Shown: positions 20,801-26,149 of the stretch, one piece after another
Layout: each line of letters begins with the position of its first letter
How positions within the stretch are numbered: the first letter of the stretch is position 1
NCBI GenBank assembly: GCA_004151065.3
Contig: NWUY0300013323.1
Location: 1-26,149 of the forward strand
Source: Larix sibirica
Taxonomy: Eukaryota; Streptophyta; Pinopsida; Pinales; Pinaceae
DNA: 26,149 nt
Direction of reading: 5' to 3'
Made by a program: the position numbers and the translations under genes
Notes under the pieces: generated by a model
Databases searched by the model: none
The model's input: the letters and a program-made list of their open reading frames with translations, nothing else
Told to the model about the DNA's origin: nothing

Positions 20801-21420
20801 TTGCTAGACCAATGATTTGAAGTCCTTGTGTTCCATCCAAAATTGATCGAATCGGAATGGCTTCCCTCCACTTGAGCCCGTCCTATCCCAAACGAGGCTA
20901 ATTGGCCAATGATCAGACTTGCTGACGGCATAACAGAGGTAGTCAAATCACCACCTGCGGTTGCAAGTTCTTTTGAAATTAAGAATTTGTCCAGTCTGCA
21001 GGCCACATGATGGTTCTCCCCCCCGTTTTTTATTCCACATGAACCAACCATTCCCAGTTTCCAGATCAGCAAGCTTACTGGTCTCTATGAAGTCTTTGAA
21101 AGCTTCATTGGTTGGTCCAAGTACTAGTCTTCCCCCTTTCTTTTCTTCTAGGGATGTGATCATATTAAAATCTCCTCCAATGATCCAGTGCCTATCCCCA
21201 ATCCAGTTTGTTGACCAGTAGAGGGATTCCAGGAAAGCCGTTTTTTGAAGGTTGATACCTGGGCCATAGACATTCGATATCACTCCCTTTATCCTGGAAT
21301 CAAGGATTTCAAATCTGCTGAAAGTGCAAACCGAGTTGCCCAAAAATTTGTGAGGTCAAATTCGTCTAGCCGCCAAAGGATCGCTAATCCTCCTGCAAAG
21401 CCTCAAGATTCAATCGCCAT

Positions 21421-21466
21421 AGTCTTACTACCTCTCCAAACCTAGTCTTACTACCTCTCCAAACCT
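21421..21466. repeat. Perfect 23-bp tandem duplication inside the LINE endonuclease
   Basis: Units 21421-21443 and 21444-21466 are identical, starting AGTCTTACTACCTCTCC. The extra 23 bases shift the ORF2 frame and lead to a premature TAG shortly after. With a single unit the frame would continue into the next endonuclease segment, apart from one TGA. Confidence 0.95.
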
Positions 21467-21627
21467 TGCTCCCTATTTTCCGCATCTTCTCCCTTCCACA
21501 CTTTGTTTCTTGGAGAAAAACTATAACTGGTTTTTCCATCCTGATCTTATTCTTCAAGCTTTTTATTTTGTGTGGGTGGTTCACTCCGCGAATGTTCCAT
21601 GTAATGACTTTCATTGACAACCTTTAT

Positions 21628-23010
21628 TCACTTTTGAGAAGGCAGCCTTAACGATGGGGTATTGACCTGACTCAATGAGTTTACTTCCCACCTCCGCAAT
21701 CCGCTGCTTGTCTTTTGTCCTCTTTTCTCACCTTCTTCTGGTTGTTTCCTTTTGCTTCCTTTTTGTGGTTCTTTGGCTATTCCCAAAAATGGAGTAGCCT
21801 TAGCTTTGAGGGTAGCCTCCTGCAGTAATTCAAGTTGTCGGCGCGAAACATATCCTTTGCCCTTTTTATCGCATTCCTTTTCTATTACGTCCAGGTCCAA
21901 CTCCCCCAAGTCCATGTCCTTTGCTTCATCAAGCATATCATCTTCCATAGCCTTCGATAGTTCATCTAGATTCCCTTGGGTAAGAAGTTTAGTATCTGCC
22001 TGAATTGCTTCTTTTCCTTTCGCATGTTTCCCTACGGAATTTAGGGTTTCAAATATGTTTGTTGGCAGTGGCTTCTTGGCCTTGGATTGTCCATGCTGCT
22101 GTTGGTTGCTCGGTCGTCTCCCAGGTTTTTTCCAGCTTACTTGGATAAAACCCTCCTCCGTCATTCTTCCTTCCTTCTCCTGTGATGTCTGCAGGATAGC
22201 AGGAACTTTATTATTGTGTAGACAGTCTCGGTTGAGATGGTCGTATTCATGGCACTTGCAACACCAAAAAGGGAGGTGTTCGTAATCTAATGACTGGGTC
22301 CAATCTTCGTCATCCCATGTCAAGTTGATAGCTTCAGGAAGATCTTGTGCGAGGTCCATATAGACACAAATGCGGGCAAATGAGGTGTATCTTCTCTGCA
22401 TTGTTTGCTCAAAGGCTTTCACAAATTTGCCCAGAGTATTGCCAATGTCTTGTAAGATCTCTGGTTCCCAGTATTCACATGGGAGGGAATAAAGCCTAAT
22501 CCATACTGGGGCTATATTCATATCCTCTTTTTCAGGGTTAAATCTTTCTTTCCACGAGCATAGATACAGTCCAGCAGAGAAGAAAAAATAAGGGCCTCCT
22601 TCCAAAACTCGATCTCTATCTTCCCGATTGAAAAACACGATTGTGAAGAAACCCTTGGCCCCTAAATGCAGTTCATAGTGACCTTTAGGGTTCCAGGTAG
22701 TCTTGATCCATCTTGTTAGATCCTCTTCTTTTGGTCAGATTCCAATGAACTTCCCTATCAGGGCTCTTTCTTTCCATTGCTATACACGTTCCCGAAGGTT
22801 CTTTGATCTGATCTGAAGAGATGGGATATCTTTTGCTCTGAGAAGGCATCCTCCTTGAGTTTTTCCCGATCCAGGTTTGGCCCTACTGCTGCCATTCTTT
22901 CCATTCTCACTCCCCCGTGGCTCGTTCGTGGTGTTCACAGCTGTGGGAAAAGCAAGGAGATCCTGTCGACACGAGGAGGAAGGGGAGTTGCCCCCTCCAA
23001 AGGTCTCCAT
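21628..23010 (-). pseudogene. LINE ORF1: DUF4283-like domain plus CCHC zinc knuckle (two stops)
   Basis: ORF1 proteins of plant LINEs bind the element RNA and help form the retrotransposition particle. The ATG at 23010 (METFGGGN) begins a 460-codon frame ending in TGA at 21630-21628, 13 nt before the ORF2 ATG. Residues 1-75 are Ser/Gly-rich. The DUF4283-like domain follows at about residues 76-200: ALIGKFIGI, RWIKTTWNPKGHYELHLGAK, GGPYFFFSAGLYLCSW and PVWIRLYSLPCEYW. The knuckle CCKCHEYDHLNRDC (C-x2-C-x4-H-x4-C) is at about 22262-22221. The C-terminal third is Lys/Glu-rich with acidic DELSKAMEDDMLDEAKDMD. Only two defects are visible, TAG at 22782-22780 and TGA near 22735. Both are single transitions from Gln and Trp codons, and otherwise the frame is open. 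This makes ORF1 the best preserved part of the element. Confidence 0.9.
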
Positions 23011-23073
23011 TCTTCTTCAAAACCCTAAAAAAATCCAAACCCTTGCCTCTGTCGTTATTTCGATCCGCTCCGC
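23011..23073 (-). other. 5' leader of the inner LINE
   Basis: A 63-nt leader on the minus strand begins GCGGAGCGGATCG and contains AAACCC-type and T-run sequence before the ORF1 ATG. Its GC-rich start and the perfect target duplication next to it suggest the copy is full length or nearly so at the 5' end. Confidence 0.6.
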
Positions 23074-23093
23074 ATATATGTGATGTAGATTTA
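23074..23093. repeat. Target-site duplication of the inner LINE, right copy (20 bp)
   Basis: Identical to 15753-15772 and directly abutting the element's 5' end. Removing one copy together with the LINE rejoins the LTR element's internal sequence (GATTTA|GCCTCCAAG). Confidence 0.95.
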
Positions 23094-23650
23094 GCCTCCA
23101 AGTCCCACAAAGTTTAATTACCTATAATTTCAAATGGCCAGGAAACTAAAGTGGATACCAAATGATGGTAGATTCAAAGCCCGATGGGTGGCTTAGCGAA
23201 TATTAACCAAACCAATATCCCACATTTCGCAACATGAGCACGTAATACCTCATGCAAGTAGAGACTCAATTCTCAAATGGCAAGTCGAGACTCAATCCTC
23301 ACACAAGTTGAACTCACGTAGTTCAAGAATCATGTGGCAAGTCAAATATTAGGGTTACACCTTGGGCCTAGAATATTATGCTCAAAAAAATATCATGTTC
23401 ATAAATGGCAAGGCGTAGAGATGAGGTGAATACACAAGCTTGAGTGGTGAGTTTGCAGGCTCATGCAGAGATAGTTTTCTTCACGCAAAGAATAATCCAA
23501 CATGCATTGACAAGATAAAGAGAAATGTTCAACTAGCAGAGGAGGATGGAGCTAGCAAATAATGTGCCTAAACTAAAGGAATTACACCAAAAAAACACCC
23601 TCACAATGGCAAGTCTAAGGAGGGTAAGGAACTAGTGAATATGGCAGAAC
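23094..23650. other. Leader region of the LTR retrotransposon next to its 5' LTR
   Basis: No coding frame is recognisable on either strand. Loose repetition (GGCAAGTC.A.A, CTCAA) occurs around 23200-23340. On the minus strand this follows the primer site and would be the untranslated leader, continued at 15772-14064 before the LINE split it. Confidence 0.5.
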
Positions 23651-23666
23651 CCCAACTTTGAAACCA
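23651..23666 (-). promoter_or_regulatory. Primer-binding-site-like sequence of the LTR retrotransposon
   Basis: The minus strand reads TGGTTTCAAAGTTGGG one base after the LTR end. It matches 11 of 16 positions of the primer site complementary to plant initiator tRNA-Met (TGGTATCAGAGCCAGG). Most differences are transitions. The position and the TGGT start support a decayed primer site. Confidence 0.6.
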
Positions 23667-23667
23667 C

Positions 23668-23846
23668 TATTGGGATGCCCAAGTGGGCAAACAAGCAAAT
23701 GCTAAACAATGAAAAAGAGAATTGGTGTGAAAACTCATATTTTTCACGAAGATAGAATACATATTTATACAATCATATGACTCTTGGATATGTATTCCCA
23801 AGGAGTCTCTTGGACTTCTAAGATGACTCTCAATTCGGTTCCAACA
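23668..23846 (-). repeat. 5' LTR of the minus-strand retrotransposon
   Basis: On the minus strand it begins TGTTGGAACCG and ends GCATCCCAATA, the last bases altered from CAACA. It contains TTGTATAAATATG, a TATA-like sequence in the usual place for an LTR promoter. It matches 12464-12647 throughout. Confidence 0.85.
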
Positions 23847-24383
23847 AAAGAAAACCCTAGAGCCTCAATAGAAGAGGTGGTCAGAATGGCCACTATTTTC
23901 CTCGCCTTGTATCAAAGGAGGACAATGAAAATCTAGAGTCTGAGGTCAAAAAAGAAGAGCTTCAACCTGTTCTTTAATCTTTTCAGAAGGACAAGAGCCC
24001 TGCTCCTGACTATTGGAACATGGAATTCTTTCTGGAATTATTTGAGGATTTGGAAGAAGATCTTCTAAGAGTAGTTGAGGAGTCTGGGCTAGGAGGAAAG
24101 TGCTTGGCTGCATTTAATTCTACCTTTATTGCCTCGATCCCTAAGAAGGATGACTCCAGTGGGTTCGAGGACTGTAGGACAAAATGGCTTTACTTCTTAA
24201 GACAAGTGGCTGTGGAGAGACCGTATAATTTTGGAGGGACAAGAACAGCTGAGTGCAGCTGATTTAAGAGTAGATGGGGGAGACTTGATCAGCTGGAATA
24301 GTTATATTGAAAATCTCAGGGTAAATCATATCAAAATTACTGAACAGAAAGATAAAATGTTCACAATTCAAAAGATAAAATAA
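23847..24383 (+). pseudogene. Right half of the plus-strand LINE ORF2 remnant
   Basis: The frame resumes the LINE interrupted at 12463. The first segment contains SIEEVVRMA, then LVSKEDNENLESEVKKEEL and FQKDKSPAPDYWNMEFF (about 23976-24030). That last motif is the K-x-P-G-P-D-G start of the reverse transcriptase fingers, with Tyr where Gly is usual. DLLRVVEES, AFNSTFIASIPKKDD and GFEDCR follow to about 24178. There the sequence jumps: from 24201 a different frame reads DKWLWRDRIILEGQEQL and then LISWNSYIENLRVNHIKI, with a stop at 24381. The latter resembles the segment before the zf-RVT domain in plant LINE ORF2. Most of the reverse transcriptase would therefore be deleted at about 24180-24200. 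The copy also has stops and frameshifts. Confidence 0.7.
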
Positions 24384-25123
24384 AAGTAAATTTCTACAGG
24401 CTCTTTGCAATGCATCATCATTTTGGCAAAATAAGCACATGGTCTTGCATGCTAAAACACCTCCGCATGGTGTTTAACTCACATCCATGATCAGCATGCT
24501 ACCCTATCCGCAAGTTGAATTTATACCAGAATAAATGACTTCAATTATCTGCCAACATTATCCCTCTGGTGAAAATCAGAATAAAATTTCATCCAAATTA
24601 TAACAGGAAACCTCTCCCTACCCTCCAAAACATGAGGCAAAGCTTCAGGAGGCATGGGGACCAGGTTCGGCACTGTTCTGCACATTCACACTCCATGGTA
24701 TTGGAAAACCCTATACTCATTAACCTAGCCCGTTATCTAATGAGAAAACCCTCAAGTTCAAGAAGCTTCTTTCTCGTAGATTTCAAAATCTGCTTATGAA
24801 ATATAAATAACTTTTTGGTGCTACCCCTATAATTCAAAAGAGACAGCAGTCGTACTGAAATCTCTATAGAATTAAAGCCCTAATTCCAAAAATATAGCAT
24901 TGCCATTGACTGAAACCCTATACATAAAAAAAAATAATAAAACCCATTGTCCTAGGTTCTAACCATGAAAGGCAAAAGAGTCAAACTTACTACTCAAGTT
25001 ACAATCCGTATTGAAACCCTAACAAACAAATATTCCACTTATGAGCAAAAAGAACAAAACAAAAAAGGCAAAAAACAAATCAAAGACATAAATAATCGTA
25101 ATTTGTAAATAATAACAGCATAC
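24384..25123 (-). other. Start of intron 1 of RPN2 (non-coding)
   Basis: From the GT donor at 25123-25122 the minus strand continues GTATGCTGTTATT and a T-rich stretch, typical of plant intron starts. The region to 24384 is AT-rich, with several AAACCCTA-type motifs and no recognisable frame. The intron continues into the LINE remnant and nested transposons if the gene is intact. Confidence 0.6.
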
Positions 25124-25266
25124 ATTATAGAGACGCTGGTTGAAATCTCCGGCCAAAAATTGTCCACGAGTCTGTTAAGATTCGTCAGCGCGTGAAGCTT
25201 GAGCATCGGATGTTCTTCGTTGAGCATTGCCAGCAGCCCGCTGGCTGAGCTAATGCAAGCAACCAT
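25124..25266 (-). CDS. RPN2: 26S proteasome regulatory subunit RPN2 (PSMD1 homologue), first coding exon
   Basis: RPN2 is the large non-ATPase scaffold of the proteasome base; it contacts the ATPase ring and anchors other regulatory subunits. The exon encodes 47 residues plus two bases, starting MVACISSASGLLAMLNEEHP and including KLHALTNLNRLVDNFWPEIS, then TSVSI. This matches the highly conserved plant RPN2 N-terminus (SSAGGLLAMLNE.HP...KLHAL.NLN..V..FWPEISTSV). The ATG is at 25266-25264. The exon ends in AT followed by GTATGC, so the split codon can restore Ile (phase 2), as expected before the conserved ESLYEDEEF segment of exon 2. The family protein is about 1,000 residues, so about 5% is present. 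No stop or frameshift is seen and an intact donor argues against a processed pseudogene. The remaining exons are not in the window. Confidence 0.87.
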
Positions 25267-25610
25267 GGTTGTAGATCGAACGCTTTCAACAGTATTCGTT
25301 CAAAGATTCGTTCGAATCGAATTTAAAAGAAAATAAAATCTTCCCTGGGACCGAAAACCCTCAAAATTTGTTCTTTGAAATGATATCGGGAATTTCCCTC
25401 TCTGAAAAACCTCGAATATGCGTGATATATTCAATGTATATACCCTTGCTTCTCCGGATTTCTGTTCGGCCGTGGGCCTGAAAGAGTGAAATGATGCTAA
25501 GACATTACTGGGAGAGTAGGGGAACGAGAAGGATGAGTTGGAGCAACGCAAAGTAATTTTATATGGGGATCGTAGCCGCGAGGTAGGGGCAACGCTTGAA
25601 AGTGCCCACG
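25267..25610 (-). promoter_or_regulatory. RPN2 5' leader and promoter region
   Basis: This stretch keeps many CpG dinucleotides (CGTTCG, GCCGCGAGG, CGGCCG) whereas most of the window is CpG-poor, which fits an unmethylated active promoter. A TATA-like CCATATAAAATT lies on the minus strand at about 25565-25554, about 290 bp from the ATG. A second, TATATACATTG, is at about 25441-25431. TGGGC cores occur at 25473-25477 (plus, as TGGGCC) and 25608-25604 (minus). Such cores are known in plants both as TCP site II elements of housekeeping genes and in the proteasome-related element bound by NAC53/NAC78. Open frames here (25300-25551 minus) look incidental. Confidence 0.6.
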
Positions 25611-25611
25611 A

Positions 25612-25935
25612 TTACTTATGAGTTGGGTTTTCTTCTTTTTTGCAAAAATGAGGTAAAGTTAGGCAAAATCCCTAAGGATATTGTTCTACTATGTATTAAA
25701 TTATTTATTTTTACTTATGAGTTGGGTATTTTTCTTTTTTTCAAAAAATAAGTAAAGTTAGGCAAAATTCTTATCGTTCCACCATGTATTAAATTATTTT
25801 ATTATGTCGCATTTTTATTAGATTTATAACTTGAAAGAAGGATAAAGTTAGGCAAAATTCTTAAGGATATCGTTCCACCATGTATTAAATTATTTTATTA
25901 TGTTGTATTTTTATTAGATTTATAATTTGAAATTT
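25612..25935. repeat. AT-rich tandem array, three units of about 90-99 bp
   Basis: TAAAGTTAGGCAAAAT recurs at 25654, 25753 and 25843, each followed by GTTC.AC.ATGTATTAAATTATTT. TTACTTATGAGTTGGGT starts the first two units (25612 and 25711). The last two share ATTTTTATTAGATTTATAA. The array directly borders the RPN2 promoter region. Confidence 0.85.
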
Positions 25936-26149
25936 TAGTTTACTTAAATTTTCATATGACTAGTATAGATTTATTTAACTTTGGTTATATAAAGCAGAGA
26001 GATCAAATCTAGAAACATATTTCACCACTAAACTACAACACACATCCCTCCACTATGCTACAACACACTGATAGGTGCATTCTATCTTCTTTCTTTTTTT
26101 TCTTCTTTGTTTTTATGGGATAGATGGATGTTTCCCTCTCACCACTATG
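25936..26149. other. AT-rich sequence upstream of RPN2, no gene seen
   Basis: Contains CACCACTAAACTACAACACAC and CTCCACTATGCTACAACACAC as a loose two-copy repeat (about 26022 and 26055) and a T/C-rich run at about 26085-26110. No recognisable coding or regulatory feature. Confidence 0.4.

Larger units (their letters stand above)
17150..21614 (-). pseudogene. LINE ORF2: endonuclease, reverse transcriptase, zf-RVT and RNase H (decayed)
   Basis: ORF2 nicks target DNA and copies the element RNA into it. The ATG at 21614 opens MKVITWNIRGVN, the endonuclease start. QETK (about 21510), GGDFNM (about 21180) and SDHWP (20917-20903) complete that domain. The linker passes WLQEGEK (about 20510). The reverse transcriptase has its longest open stretch at 20381-19209: GKAPGPDGF, LKLDISKAYD, SRGIRQGDPLSPFLF and the catalytic QFVDDTML (DD codons 19505-19500). 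Thumb motifs follow (FLWGGI near 19090), then zf-RVT-like CFVWLVVYRRILTGENLRKRG and CPLCNNAEESLNHLLDCC (about 18345-18215). RNase H residues are all present: FDGASKG, NAAEIEGL, AEGDSKVI, RRDGNKVAD (about 17815-17365). At least eight in-frame stops and at least five frameshifts inactivate it. Protein-like sequence continues past 17150 in other frames to about 16890, so the true C-terminus is uncertain. Confidence 0.9.
15773..23073 (-). mobile_element. Near-complete 7.3-kb LINE retrotransposon (RNase H-bearing plant L1-type)
   Basis: The element lies between perfect 20-bp target duplications. Its minus-strand 3' end is a run of eight A residues (15780-15773). Its 5' end (23073) precedes a 63-nt leader and ORF1. 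Order 5' to 3': ORF1 with DUF4283-like domain and CCHC knuckle, 13-nt spacer, ORF2 with endonuclease, reverse transcriptase, zf-RVT and RNase H, then a 1.4-kb 3' region holding a TATA-like site, a short tandem repeat and a third decayed frame. Non-LTR elements copy themselves by target-primed reverse transcription, which creates the variable-length duplication and A tail seen. It inserted into the LTR retrotransposon on the same strand. Stops and frameshifts in every frame make it inactive now. Confidence 0.95.
12464..23846 (-). mobile_element. LTR retrotransposon (gag-only type), interrupted by a nested LINE
   Basis: Two direct repeats of 184 and 179 bp (12464-12647 and 23668-23846) bound the element. 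Both end in CCAACA on the plus strand, the left begins TGTTGG and the right TATTGG. Immediate flanks are AAATA (12459-12463) and AAAGA (23847-23851), a 5-bp target duplication with one change. Orientation is minus: a polypurine tract abuts the left LTR and a primer-site-like sequence abuts the right one. Without the LINE and its duplicated target the element would be about 4.06 kb with about 3.7 kb internal. Only a gag-like frame is visible. No protease, integrase, reverse transcriptase or RNase H could be found in it. It would have needed enzymes from another element. The LTRs differ at roughly one site in eight by eye, so the insertion is old. Confidence 0.82.

Noticed and set aside
25300-25551. 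83-codon minus-strand frame upstream of RPN2 exon 1
   Set aside because: It lies in the leader and promoter, is not conserved with the RPN2 N-terminus and is not in frame-linked continuity with exon 1.

Overview
This is nuclear DNA of a seed plant, most likely a gymnosperm. The evidence is one plant host exon at the right edge, the plant-type transposon families, strong AT-richness with CpG depletion outside that exon, and heavy layering of old decayed elements. No bacterial operon, tRNA, rRNA or CRISPR array is visible. The species cannot be fixed from the sequence alone. Two bases are unresolved (12788 and 17743).

Layout from left to right. Positions 536-2310 hold a decayed hAT-type transposase on the minus strand, with a second inverted scrap of the same family at 2558-2715. 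A long hairpin and an unassigned 243-codon reading frame lie at 4347-5146. Positions 5170-10300 are mostly AT-rich sequence without recognisable genes, but contain a 383-bp tandem duplication (7135-7894) and a minisatellite (8901-9071). Decayed LINE scraps follow: an endonuclease piece (minus, about 10300-11110) and a reverse transcriptase piece (plus, 11410-11880).

Positions 12115-24383 form a three-level nest. The outer layer is a plus-strand LINE ORF2 remnant (12115-12463 and 23847-24383). It is split by a minus-strand LTR retrotransposon (12464-23846) with LTRs of about 180 bp, a polypurine tract, a decayed initiator-tRNA-Met-type primer site, a gag-like zinc-knuckle frame and no visible pol. 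That element is in turn split by a nearly complete 7.3-kb minus-strand LINE (15773-23073), which has a perfect 20-bp target duplication and an oligo(A) end. The inner LINE has ORF1 (DUF4283-like plus CCHC knuckle) and ORF2 (endonuclease, reverse transcriptase, zf-RVT, RNase H). It also carries an unusual 1.4-kb 3' region with a TATA-like site and a third, decayed, basic reading frame that I do not recognise.

The right edge carries the only convincing host gene: the first coding exon (25266-25124, minus) of the 26S proteasome subunit RPN2/PSMD1, with an intact splice donor and a CpG-retaining promoter. No second RPN2 exon is visible. If the gene is intact, everything left of 25124, including the whole transposon nest, lies in its first intron, which would then exceed 25 kb.
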